Positions 35,507-47,900 of a DNA stretch of 64,000 bases are shown here, piece after piece. The translations under genes and the position numbers were made by a program. The first letter of the stretch is position 1, and each line of letters begins with the position of its first letter. Below the pieces are notes generated by a model. It ran no database searches, was not told the origin of the DNA, and was given only the letters and a program-made list of their open reading frames with translations. The DNA is from Trebouxia sp. TZW2008 (taxonomy: Eukaryota > Chlorophyta > Trebouxiophyceae > Trebouxiales > Trebouxiaceae): assembly GCA_002118135.1 (NCBI GenBank), contig BDIU01000167.1, forward strand, positions 62,536-126,535, read 5' to 3'.

Positions 35507-38500
35507 CTACATGTGGACCTCTTGGGCATCATGATCAGGCACTGGACCCGATGCTGTTTCAGCAGGAGCCCTGACCTCAGTCAGCGCAAACTCGCCGTTG
35601 GATCTGGCTGCTTCGTTTGTTACTGTACTATCAGCTGCTGCCACTAGGCCAATTGCTGTGTCAGCTTCAGGAGGCTTTACAGCGAGTTGTCTAGTCTGGG
35701 CTGCAGCTGTTATTGCTCCTGGGGTCTTGCTGCGGCGATGCCTATGGTATGCAAATGCTGCAAGTGCGGCAGCAATCAACACAACGCCTGCTGCAGCAAT
35801 GCCGACAATTGCTCCAACTGCAGCACACAATTGCAATCTTCAGCCTCACTGAATGGTAATACACATAACTGTTGTGGGCACACTGATCAGTGCTCAACTG
35901 CGCCTGCGTTTACCTCGGCCTTGATTTGCAGGCCAGCGTGGTTTGCAACCTGGCTCAAATCTATCATACAGTCTACGTATCAAACTAGCAACGCAGCTGT
36001 GACGGCAGCAGTCTTACCTGGGAAGCTCTTCTTAGCAGACGTCGTGCTAGGAGCAGGGACAGCAGCAACAACAGGTGATGATGTGGTGATGATGGGCTGC
36101 TGTGTGTAAGCAATGCTGGACACAGACAATGAAGCCAGGCTCATTAACTGAGTCTGTAGCGTGCCATCATTGATAGCATTTGTGAACCCCTGTACAGCTT
36201 GAGAAGCTGCGCTGCTAGATGCAAAGCCGCTGGCTGCAACTCCAACTGCTAGGGCTGATGCCTGTGCCAACTTGCGCCTGCACAACATCAACAACCAACC
36301 CCTCAGGCCTTGAGCTTAGGTGTGAGTGGTGCTGCAAATACTCACATGCCCAAGTGACGGTTGAGTCTCAACCCCTCATGCCTTGGTAACATTGTGACTG
36401 TGCCACAAGCAGGCAGAGAAGGATTCAACCAACAGCTAGAAGCTGATTTGAGCTGGAGTTTGTGAAGTGAACATAAATGAAGTAGAGTTTTTAGGTATTT
36501 CTTAGGGAGGGCAGCGTCTCAGCTAGAAACACGCCTGGCTAATGCTATATGGCTATGCGGCTCAATCTGTGTTGCCATAGACAGACACATGGTACGGATC
36601 AGTCTGCTTTTGTGTATAGGATTGCAAGGCTAGACCATGCAGGATTGCTTACCTGCGGTTGTATGCAACTCCGTTGATGCTGCTGATCCTCAGTGAGGTC
36701 TGTGACACTCCCATTGCTTGGGTGGTGGCTAGCAGGAAAGCAGCCTGGCGCTGAGCATTGAAGTCAATCACACTCACGCCACCCAAACCTACTGTAAATG
36801 TTGCCTGCAAGGATACAGCAAACAAGGCCGTCTTGTGCAAGCCAGCAAAAAGGCCACGAAATGAATCCAAGCAAATGTAGGTTTTGCAATCTCTTTTACT
36901 GACTTCTGCATGCCACGAGTGCCAAACCTCAAGCAAACAGCAAAATGCATCGTATGTGTAATTCAACGACCACAAGCTATGCAAGAGGGTTTGGTCATCA
37001 TGACCAACCTGAACGCCACTGTTTGTTGAAGATGGTGGAGCTGTGACGATGGTGATGGGGGGAGTTGGAGGGGGTGGGGAGGGTGGTGGGGGGGAGGCGA
37101 GGGGGGGTGGAGGGGGGCTTTCTGGGCCCTGAATGATGCAATCTGTGCCGCCCACAGGACACAAGCAAGCCTGTGCCAGCTGCGTTGTTGGAAAGAGGAC
37201 ACCTGCAGCTTGACCTGGCTCGGTCAAAGGCCAAGGGCCCCATGTCTTCTGATACTGCAGAAAAGCATCAAAGTAACTTGTGTGTTGAAAGTCAAGCAAA
37301 GTGATGTTGGCGAGACCTAGCTAAAAACACATCAAGGTAGTTTCCAGAAGCAGGCGTAGTATTTAAAGATGTTTGAGACATGAGGAGTAGTACCGCACAA
37401 GCAAGCTTTGCACAATCTGACTTGAATCACTTCAAAGGCATGCTAGGTTGCAAGCTTTTTAAGCACTCAAATGCTGCACAGCCTGAGCATTGGCCACAGT
37501 CAGCAGAAATAGGCTTGCTTGCCAAAACAAGAGCGGCATGTTTAGCAAGTGATACGCTTCTTAGTGGACAGGGACTCCATCAGATGCGTCAAGCCTAATT
37601 AGCAGTTTTTGATGCAACGCATGCACATGCCCAGTGTTGAGTTGAGCATCATCAGTCAAGTCCCTGTCAAATCTTAGCAGGCGATGAGCTCAGGTAGACG
37701 AGGCACAGCAACTTACGCTCCAGCCAAAGAAGGGAATGCCAGTCAGCGCAGCAGCCAGACCAATTCCCATGTTGCTGCTGTCAACTCCAACGAACATGCC
37801 CACCGAGACTGCAGGTGGCGCAAGGCAGTCCCCAAATACCAAAGGTGCAGCAAGCGGCTGGGCAAGGGTAATGCCAGAAGGGTCAATGGCAATGTCAAGG
37901 TCGACATGAGCCAAGGTCTGAGCTGTGGCATAGACGTAGCCTACAGGCACAACACATGATCATAGAAGCAGCTCAGACCCTTTTCCCAGCAAGTCAACCA
38001 CCATTTCAGGCGGACTGAGTGCTGTGAGCTCTGCCACTACTTCACCATTCCATTCCATTCCATTCCATTCCATACGATTGCATGCGTATGACGCTCGGGA
38101 GTTATCAGGCAATGCAGAACAGGCCTGTATCTGGGGTGGATCTGAGTCAAAGATGAGGCCATAGCATCTGCTCGGTCAGCGTGTCAAGCTTGCAAGCATA
38201 TGACTTATGCCAAAACACCTTCCAAGATACTCCGCCGCTCTGGGGTCCCTTCAGCCCACGATGATTGTACAGTATTCTCTTGATATAGCGGCACTTGATT
38301 CAAGGTTGATCTTGATGTAATGTAAGGACAACGCAACTGGGAATGTTTCTTTGTAACCAATGCAGTCGTTATATTGAGAGGTTACTGTAGTCCGCAGTCA
38401 GCTTGCACCGGATGCTGCACTGTCAGATGATGTGGAGAAGCAGCTATGTTTTCTATTTTTCAGGTAGTCAATTCATACTTTTGAAGTGCTTGCTGCCTGC

Positions 38501-41500
38501 TTTCAGCGCTGGCGGTCAGCTCATTTTGACAGCACAGACGCTGCAGCTTCAGCGAAAGCAGCAGCCAGCCACAGATGCTATCAACCCTTGTTACCAATCG
38601 CTGCGGTCCTATCCATATGCATCGACTTCAGCGTTGGTCAATCGTTTTGGACACTCTTTTCCCCAAGATATAAAAGCAGTCTATGGCTGACCTGAAGCAA
38701 AGTTCCACAGCACACTTCCCTTTAGGCCAGCCCTCAAGGCAGGCTGCAGGCCAACACTGGCGCTAAGGCTGGATGATGTTCCTGATGGGATCTGAATGGT
38801 GGGTGTGTGTGCGTGTTGGCTGGTCTGTGATGTGGAATAAGGGGTTACACCATTCACCACATCATAGTCATATCCGTACTGCATTGCCACAGTCGAATCT
38901 GCACCTACAGAAGAGTCAAATGAACCTGTCATGCTGCAACACAGCCAAGCGTGCAGGGGATGGGGCAACTCCTGGGTGTTGTAACAGCTTACAAAAACAG
39001 CTTGTTGCATGACAGTGCATCCACAAAAGGTTATGATGGATGCTGAATGCTTGACCATGAGCTGATTTCCAGGCATGGTTGTCACAGCTCTTTGGCACCC
39101 ATTCATTAGCTGGACATGAGACAACTAAGGCATGCTTGTGTGTGTGAGTACTGCAACAAGCGGTACACGAGTGATGCAGACCAACTCCACGTGGGCTGTG
39201 GTCATCAAGCAGAGGTTGCTGAAGAAGTTTCTTGCAGCGTTCTCACCTGCGCTGATTGTCATAGTTCCAGAGCCTTTAAAGCTCAAAACAGCGGACACAT
39301 TTGCTTCAATTGTGGCTGTGAAGGCAATGCTAGCCACAGGGAAAGGCAAAGCGAACAGCGTGAGGTCAGTCAACAGCGGATCAACATAAGTGTCGTCCTC
39401 AGCCCCGTCAGAAGTGAGCGTCAGATCCAGGTTTGCCATCAGTGTTGCATCTGCCTCAATCTGGATCGTCTGAAAACCCACCCCGTCTGCAGCATTGTAG
39501 TCTACTGCCAGGTATAGCCCAGCTTGCATCAGTGCCAAGAAGCAGTCGGTGCAAGCCAAGTTCACGCCAGCTGCTTGGTATAGTGGCAAGCTCTGGACAG
39601 CTGATGCTGTCTGAGGGTTGTAGTTGAACAAGCTGCGAGGAGTTGCAGAGGTCAAGATGTCATTAGCAGGAACAGATTTGTCTATGGGGGTGATGGGTGT
39701 TCCAGCTAATCTGGCGCAACCCACACAGGTGAGTGAGAACTCCACATGCAGACCAGCCTGGTTTGTGACCACGGGTCGGATGATCACTGTTCCAGGGTTT
39801 GTGGAAGGGTTGCCACTGGAGAAATCAAATGGGTTGAGCACCCAGGCGTCGCCAAGGGATGCATCTGACCCAAAAATGCCTAAAAACCCACCTCCTGGTT
39901 TCCACAGCCCTGCATAGATGGATGCAATTTTCAGTTTAGAACTGCCATAAATGTTGCTGGACAGGTATGGCTTTGTCCTGGGTTGACATGCAGTTGCGGT
40001 GCTGGCCCTATTGTCTGCACACCTTTGTGTGATGAAAGCAGCATGCTTTATGTCCTACAGGAACAGGGTGAAGCATACCTGTTACCTACCTCGCCTTTGC
40101 GCAGGCACAGGTGGTAAAGCAATCAATGATTCAGTAGTGCTGGACAGAACCCCAGGGCCTAATCATTGTCAATAACCTCAGATTTGCTGCACGCGTGCAA
40201 TCAAGGCAAAGATAGCACATAGGGTCAGAGGGCAACACACCACTGCAAAGTGTGTGTGCTCATGGTCAGCTGCTGGGTGCCTTCAGTTCAAACGCAGCGC
40301 ATGCAAATGATCACCTTGCAGCGCCTTTGCAAGCATAGAGTCAAGTGTTTGATTTGCAGGAGTCGCAGCATGTCATACATAACATGTCATGACTCCGAGT
40401 ATGAGTCATACATCAAAGCATCTGTCATTCGCTCACAGAAGGAACTTGATCTTCAACCCAGTCAGCCTGACTCATCAAGAGGCTAGATGTAAGAAGGCAG
40501 GAGCTCAGCACCTTGCACAACACACTATGGATCTTGTCTTGCAAGATACAGTAAAATCACTGTGTAACGACTGCTTTGATCATCAAGAATTTGTCCTTGC
40601 ATCAAAGTGTCCTTACTCAGAGGGACCACTGCAGTCAGTGAAGTGATTTGTTACCAATGGCGCTGTCCTTACATCAAAATTGTCCACATATTGATTGTCC
40701 TCACAAAAGGAGTTTACTGTAGTTTGTTTTGCGCACACCTGCACTGATTGACTCTCCAAACCCAAGAGTGGCAATAGGATTGGCGATGACGTACTCAGCG
40801 CCAAGTGCAGTGACGCAGGGCAAAGCCAGGTTCTGCTGATTTGCAACAAACTGATTCTCCACCAGCTGACCTTGGCTGTGGCTGTAATGCGAGGATTTGA
40901 AATAGATGCCTGTTGGAACCGGCTCTGACCATCCCTACGCAACACAGTGCATTCCTCAGGCCCTTGGATGAGCAGTTAACAGTTGAGGTCTGACACCATG
41001 CACAGCAGTATGCAGTCGTGGCATGCAACATTGTGGGTAACACTACAGCAGCTTCTGCATCAGGGCTTGTGCTACAGCCGCAAATGTCTTTGCCATTGAC
41101 TGCAGCTGCTGCTCAAAGCAGGCTGCATGCTACTAATTTCCTGCCGCAAGATTGCCTAAGACAAACTGAAATGCACCCCAGCATTGTGTTGCGTGCACAC
41201 ATATAAGAATATATATGCCCTAGTAATGTGTATAATTATGCAGTTTGAGTGATAGTGCTTTATACATAGATGCGTAACAGCTGCAACAATGTACATGGGC
41301 ATGTCAATATGCTTGGCGCTTTACAAGCCCATCGCATTGAGGCATAAAAGATATTAACATATACCTGAGGGGCCAACAGCTTGACATAGTCCAGCGTCAC
41401 AAACGCCTCACCATTGCTTGCAAAACTTGGCGAGGGCTTTGGCTGAATGCACGCCAAGCACTGACCATCTGCAGAACAGGTCAGGCAGCTCAGAATGGCA

Positions 41501-44300
41501 TGCTCTTTACACTTAAGGGGTTCACTGTGAGTCCGCGCTTTTGAAACAAGTGAGTCTCAGTTCAGATCAGCATGCATACAACAGCAAGCAAATAAAACAA
41601 ACACCTTGTGCTATGCTTGCTGCCTGCAGCGACTCAGCCTATCTGTGGCTGGCTGTGACAGGTGTAAGATTGCTTGTGTGTGCTCTTGCTTGCTTGCAAA
41701 CTTTTTACAAGCAGTGCGGCAGGCATTCAAAGGTGATCATCTCAGTGGCATTCTTGCAACAAGACTTCAGCTGTATTTGACGGTGGGGGAAGGTTGGGAG
41801 TCGGTTCCAAGCCAGCCCTAGGGCAGCAGGGGCGACCCCAGGTCCAACAAAGGTGGGAAAGCGGGGGGGTGGATAAGGGCTTACTCTGAAGTATGTAGCC
41901 TGGGGCACAGCTCAAGCAGCTGCTTGACCCAGACCCACTGCAGGTGGCACATGAGGAGTCGCACAGGTAGCACACGTTATCAGGCAGGCCGCAATACGAG
42001 TTTGCCTGAGAGCAGTCTGCGTTAGTGTAGCAATTCTTGCAATAGTTGCCAGTGTAACCATCGTACAGCCACCAGCCTGAGTGACAGCTTGTGCAGGAGC
42101 CTCGGTCAGCCCCATCACAAGTTGCACACTGCGCATTGCATGCGCTGCAGATACTGTCACTATCGCAGAAGTTGGAGGATGCGCAGTCCGAGCCTGAGTT
42201 GCAGTCGTGGCAATAGCTGCCGCCAAACCAGTCGTGGTATAGCCACCAGCCAGGGTAGCAGGAGCTGCATTGTGATCGGTCCGAACCAGTGCAGGCCAGG
42301 CATGTTGCGTCACAGCCTGCAGTCAGAGCATCATGGTTATGATGATGGTTATGATGATGGTTATGATCATGGTTGTGATGATTGCCATGATCATGGTTAT
42401 GATCACGGTTATGGTCATGGTTATGATGATAGTTATGATGATTAATATGATGATGGTTATGATCATGGTCATGGTCATGGTCAGTCACTCCCTTGAACAT
42501 ACAATAGGCATGCGTCAGCTTCATCCCAGACTGACTGACGTTGTATTTAGTTGGGGACATGCAATGTGACCCACAACTGCAATTTTGGTGTGTTGCTGAC
42601 AAACTGCATGTGCAACACATGTACACATCTCATGACCATACAAGCTGCATGTCAGTGTGCTTGTGTGCCATGTTTGCAGACATGCATCAACGCTGTGCTT
42701 GTAATGCATTGCAGCTAGAAGTCACCATGCACCTGACAGCAGTTGCCTTCCATGACTTCCATTGGAAAATTGCAACGATGAAAGGCTGGCAGCCTGGGCA
42801 GATTGTTGTGCAGCCGTTTCTCCCTCAGCTGCAGGTGTGACTGCCTTCCCAGTCAGGAGACTCCAGGCCTTGTACGCAAAGCGTGCCGCATACTCGAGGC
42901 AAGCTTGGGCAGGCGCTGGGGCTTTGCCAGAAGCTGCATCACGCTGCAGGTGATCAGACTTGGATGCAGCTGCCATGGAAGCCGTAGCAGCTTTTGTGCT
43001 GGTGTTGGTCTTGGCTTTAGCTGCAGCCTGCAAACCTGGGGCTGATGCGCTGTCTGCTTTGGCTTGTGGCGCAGCATTGGGCCCTCGATACAACCTCAAG
43101 CTCAGCTTTGAGAAAGCTTCCAAGCTCTCTGCTATGCGGCCTTGAAGCCTGACAGAAGACTGAGGTTCTGCATCAGAGCTGCAGTTGCCATCTGGCAGCA
43201 GCTGCAAGAGCAGCTGTTTTGATGCATCATTAGCATTGGAGCAGCCTGCGTGATCCTCAATGACCACCATATGATCAGGTGAGTGAATCCATTGCTGAAA
43301 AGCTGAGCAGGGTTGGCGGCTGCTTGCTGTGACAACAATTGTGGTGCTGTTGCTAGACGCACCACCCAACCCAGCCTTTGGCATCGCTTGGCACTACAGT
43401 AGCAGACCACAGCACTCATGATCCTTTCAAGCTGTCAGCTTTATTTGTTGCAAGCGAAGTCCTGTACAGTCAGCTTCTCTTTGTAAGGACACTCGATGCA
43501 AGGACATTCTTGATGTAGGGACAATGCAATTGGTAACTAGTCACTGCATTCTGACTGCTGTGGCACCTCTGAGTAAGGACAATTTGATATAAGGACATTT
43601 TCCCTGCAAATGAAAGCAGTTGTTACAAAGAGAAGTCTCTGTACCTGTATTGCACTCCAGCCCTTCTCTGCACTCAGGAAAGTGATGTCTGGTCTCAATT
43701 CTGCCTGCACAGCAGTCAGTGACAATACACCGCGCACAAATGATCAGAGATAGACGATGCCTGGGGATGCCATACCTCGTAGGACAGATATGTGTTGTGT
43801 CCCATGGAGTCTGTGTGGTTGAACTCATGCCTTGCAATTGGGCCTGAAGCATCTGAACGCTTTGACCAGGCAGGCTCACCCTGCATATTTGTCTAGCATG
43901 ATCCATTGTGCAAGGGCAAGAGCACTTACAACAAGAAGGGTGGTGCGTGAAGGCCAACCTGAAGGCCAGCTTGCACAGCTTGCAGGTCTGCCTTGTGCAA
44001 GTCATGGTGAAGCCCTGTACACAAGGTCAGGACAGTTGCCTGGGCTTCAGGCGTTCATGACAACTGTGTGTGGAGATACTGCTTGCAGCACGTGCTGCGA
44101 TACAACACTTCGGGCTTTGCATGAATCTTTTGGACCTCACAGTCGCACAAGCTAGTCCTTACAACAGTTGTCAAGCCTGACGCGGGAAATCTTCAGTTAA
44201 CACGGCAGAAGAAGGGCGCGCCTGGAATGGTCAGCTCTGGCGCTGCTAAGGCGGCCGCAAAAAGCAGCGCAAGACCAAGGGCGAGGGGTAGAATACCCAT
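35507..44300 (-). CDS. Large type I membrane protein with furin-like Cys repeats and Pro-rich stalk
   Basis: A secreted or cell-surface receptor-like protein. Exons used: 44300-~44209 (signal peptide LPLALGLALLFAAALA), 43880-43776, 43704-43646, ~43395-42733, 42316-41885, 41468-41365, one or two near 40909-40740, 39909-39247, 38904-38692, 37940-37717, 37320-37009, 36804-36653, 36278-36018 and 35817-35507. The 432-nt exon holds furin-like cysteine repeats (CxxCDGADRGSCTSCHSGW pattern, three units). Beta-rich blocks resemble repeated extracellular modules. A hydroxyproline-type stalk (PPPPLASPPPPSPPPPTPP) precedes an alpha/beta module. The last exon has one transmembrane helix (IVGIAAAGVVLIAAALAAF) then HRHRRSK and a 75-residue cytosolic tail. 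Typical of chlorophyte cell-wall/adhesion or sensing proteins; the ligand is unknown. Exons between 44.2 and 43.9 kb and near 40.8 kb are uncertain. Confidence 0.65.
38046..38075. repeat. (CCATT)n microsatellite
   Basis: About six CCATT units in an intron of the membrane-protein gene. Confidence 0.9.
38270..38387. mobile_element. TA-flanked mariner-like MITE, copy 1 (118 bp)
   Basis: Starts CAGTATTCTCTTGATATAGCG and ends with a diverged inverted copy (18 of 23 positions match when the TA is included). TA dinucleotides flank both ends (38268-38269 and 38388-38389), as expected for Tc1/mariner-type insertion. Interior contains the family word TGTAAGGACAA. Confidence 0.72.
40549..40719. mobile_element. 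TA-flanked mariner-like MITE, copy 2 (171 bp, reverse orientation)
   Basis: Ends CAGTAAA ... TTTACTG with TA at 40547-40548 and 40720-40721. Interior, read on the minus strand, matches copy 3: GTAAGGACA, ATTGGTAAC, then CTCTGAGTAAGGACA. Located in an intron 20 nt from a splice donor of the membrane-protein gene. Confidence 0.75.
42328..42482 (-). repeat. ATGATGGTT-type tandem repeat (His/Asn/Asp codons on minus strand)
   Basis: A 155-bp array of ATGGTT/ATGATG/ATCATG units. On the minus strand it would read a run of about 50 His, Asp and Asn residues. A good acceptor (CTGCAG) at 42317 directly precedes the furin-like exon, so the array is most likely the 3' part of an intron. An exonic His-rich linker cannot be excluded. 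Confidence 0.8.
43467..43642. mobile_element. TA-flanked mariner-like MITE, copy 3 (176 bp), touching a splice donor
   Basis: The perfect inverted 13-mer CTTCTCTTTGTAA (43474-43486) / TTACAAAGAGAAG (43624-43636) lies just inside CAGT.. and ..TCTG ends, with TA at 43465-43466 and 43643-43644. On the minus strand the right TA is part of the donor GTACAG of the exon ending at 43646, so the insertion supplies the first bases of the intron. Confidence 0.85.
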
Positions 44301-44992
44301 TCTGAGAGCTTGTGAACAGCCGGCTAGCTGTTCCTTGACGCGTCGCACATCTGTCCTATCGTGCTCTCGACGTCTGCCTGAAGCCTTGCACTGCACTTTT
44401 GTTTGATCTTGGCAGAGCAAGGCCGCTTCGTGCGTTCTGACGCTTGTGCAAAGGCCATCTGCCAAGCGACATAGCAAGCGACTCTTCAGCAATCGATTGC
44501 ACCAAATTGCTTGATTAGTAAGGCTCGCAGAGCTGGCGTGCTGTGAGCTTTGCTGATGTTGCTTGTACCTCTTTGCTTATGCTTCATTGCCATGTACTTT
44601 TCCCTTTGGTTGTGATGACGCAGCAGCACACCACCTTTCACATTTATCGCGCATGGGCCAAAGAAAAGGTGTTGATGCAAGTTGCATGATGCAGCGACGC
44701 CCATTTGAAAGTGACATGCATTGTTGTGAACATTTACACTGATTTGAAGATGAGCAGCTGCCAAGATACTTGCTCACACAGAGAGTTCTCGCTCCAAAGG
44801 CAGCTGCACACCTGCAGGGCTTCATGCACCGGAGCAATCGCTGACGCTATCATTACGAAGTGGGCGGGCATGTGAGTAAATGCAAATACATGGTGAGCAT
44901 CGCAAAGCCGTGGTCGTTGAGCCTTAGGTCAAGCGCGCGCTGATCAAGGTCACATAGGCCTCACAAGCCGCTGCCAAGCCTTGACAGTCAAC
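44301..44992. promoter_or_regulatory. Divergent promoter region, membrane protein / P450
   Basis: 692 bp between two divergent start codons. It is locally CpG-enriched near both starts. No known element recognised. Confidence 0.4.
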
Positions 44993-47900
44993 ATGAGCCA
45001 GCTGGCCTCCGATACGCTGTCGCGCTGCTTGAATCAGAGCAACACTGTCGATGCCGCCACGGCATCGAGTGCTCAGCCGATTACATGGCCCATAGGCGTC
45101 GTCATTGTTGCCGTTTCTGTCCTCTTTCTGAAAAAAATGCACTTGTTTGGTACTTCGCAGCAATGGCGCGCCCCTTGAGGATGAAAGCTCTCCGCTTGCT
45201 TGCCGCAGTGCTTGTATATATACCCGTACGTACGGGTATGTATTTATACTCGTCTGAAAGCGTTTGCAAGCGTGACACTCTGCTGATGGCCGTCAGGAAC
45301 CCTCCTCTGCCTCCGCTTGCAAAAGGCATCCCTTTCATTGGTGATACCTCTGACTACTTGAAGTTAGGTGCCTACTACGGAACTTCACACCATAAGAAGC
45401 ATGGTGACATCTACCGGTAATATATATGCCTGCTCTGAAAACCTTGATGTCATATGTCATAACACATATGTCATATGTGTTGCATTTGACATAGAATTGC
45501 GCATGATGCCCCTGTTGGCATGCAGATCCTACCTGCTAGGTGAACAAGTCATTCATGTTGGAGACGCAGACAACTGCAAAAACCTGAGAACTTCAGAGCA
45601 TAAGCTTGTGGAAAGTATGTATTCAATTTGCAGAACATATGATTGCATAGTGTGCACTACCACCATATACTGATGATGCATCGTGTGTTAAGACATTGCT
45701 ACTTCGGCGATTGGCCATCTTATGATGACTCTAAAATTAGACATACAATGCACAGTACATTGAATTTGAAAAGCGCATCGTTGTCGCATCATGCTGCTTT
45801 CTCATCAGCTGCTTCTTCTGTCTCTTGCAGCGGAATGGCCACATACAATTGCAGTCCTGATGGGCCCGAAAACCATTGCCCTGATCACTCACAACCAACA
45901 TCTGGACGTGCGCAAGATGCTGTTACCCGCCTTCAGTCCAAAGACCATCTTGCAGTACATTCCTCGCAAGGCCGATATTGCTGAGCAGATGTGTGCTGAG
46001 TGGGCCCAGAGAGGGCAGTTGAAGGGAGAGCATGCCATGTAGGCTTTCACTGGAAAGGTCAGGCCCAGCAAGCTCAGTCCTGTAAAGACCGGAGTTCAAG
46101 ATTGGAAACAGATGAGGAATATGGTAGTGCATGCTTTGTCATCAAATCGTCTGAAAGGATCATACAACTTATTGTACTTTGACATGACGCAGACGGAAAA
46201 GAATGAGCAGCTGAAACAAGCAAGGAAACTTATCAGCTGTCCGCCATTCTTGTCTTGCAGCGCTCACCATGTTCCGCTGAGCATCTTCATGCACATGTAG
46301 TATGCATACACGTGCTTGACCATGCTGTGTACTGCAATCAGCTCGCTCAGTGCCTCTACACAAGCGCCATTAGTTTGCCGGCAAGCAAGGACTACTCCTA
46401 CAATCTCAAAGCCTTCTGCCTTGTCTGCATGCAGATTGTTTCTGAGCTGGTGTTGGGCTTTCCCAAAGACTTTGCCACTCCGCAGATGTTGGCTTGCCAG
46501 CAAATCCTCTTTGACACAGTGCACAAGGGCCTAGTGGCTCTGCCAATCGATCTGCCTGGCACAGGTCAGCAGCATGCACCGCCTTGAGCTTAGTGCCACA
46601 TCAGTCATGGCCTGGCTAAGTTGTGCTATGTGTTTGGTGTTGCAGCTGTGACGCAATGTCCTTTGACGTGTGCAAGGGAACTATGCTGTGCAGTGGCATG
46701 CAGCATCACGGAAACAAATTTCGCAGCCCCAGGAGCATGACGCATGCAGCCCTAGGGGCGTAATGGATACCTGTGCCCATGATTGCCTGACTGACGCTGT
46801 CAATTTGCTGTCAATCGTGCATTCGTACAGCCCTGCGTTAAACACTTGCATTGATTCTACCAACTGCCATGTACTAGTGGCACAGGTATGCAATAGTCCT
46901 GCCAAAAAGAAGCACTGGGCCCTGCTGTAGAAGGACTGAGGTTCGCTTGTGGGTCCTACCATGATGCCCTTTTCTGAGAGATCTTACATTGCTATATTGA
47001 TAGCTATCGATGTACAGTGATGTTTTTGGTGACAGCCATGAAATCACATGCTGAAGCGGAGAGTGCTGCTGCAGACTTCAGCAACGCAATCAAGGCCAGA
47101 AAAGAAGTGCTTGACATGTACAAGGCAAACATACAAAGGCTTCAGCAAGATGAGGACAGGTGAGCAATGCTACTGTTGCACAGAAACAATTGCACCTATA
47201 CTTGGAGCTGTGCAACACTGCTGTTGCATGTGGCTTTTGCACCATCAACTAGTGGTGGACAAAGATGTTGATGCACTAGAGCATTTGTGTCGTCGCTTAG
47301 AGTTGAGCAATACTGCTGTTGCACTGCAGCATCTGCACCATGATCTGAATTTGCACCTGTACTCAATTTGGGCAGGCTTGAGTGGGCTAAGATCTTGACT
47401 GCACACAGCATGCATACGCATAGGAGGACTGTTCCATGTGACGATCAACTGCACTGTCTGCTGTGCTTAGTGCTTGTTAGTAACTTGCTGGGCATTGCAG
47501 GCCATCAGAAGGGCGTATCGTGTCACCAATGGAGCTAATCATCAAAGGGGCTAGGGACTCGCCAGATGCGTTCTATGACATGCAATTCCTCCAGGTATGT
47601 CTTTATGCAGTGCTGCCTTGATGTTGCATCACACAATAGCCCTCATTGCTGTTCTGTGAGTCCAGGCATGCTATTGCATCTAGCTGGCCAGATGCTCTTT
47701 GCACAACAGGGGCATGTTTGTGCTGTGCAATGAATGCATTTCCACGCTGCAGGAATGAAAAAGCCTGCAGCAGATAGCAGCCATACTTGTAGACCATGAA
47801 CCATATGCTTGAGATAAAGCTGAACAGTGTATTTATGCTTATACAAAGGCCGGTCTGACTACTGCTACACTGCAATATATCATCAAACAAGATGATATGG

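Noticed and set aside
42328..42482. A functional His-rich metal-binding domain
   Set aside because: The array ends at a strong CTGCAG acceptor in front of the Cys-repeat exon, so it is more simply an intronic microsatellite.
43467..43642. Calling copy 3 of the MITE a true introner (whole intron = element)
   Set aside because: The intron extends about 70 bp past the element before the likely acceptor, so the element alone is not the intron.
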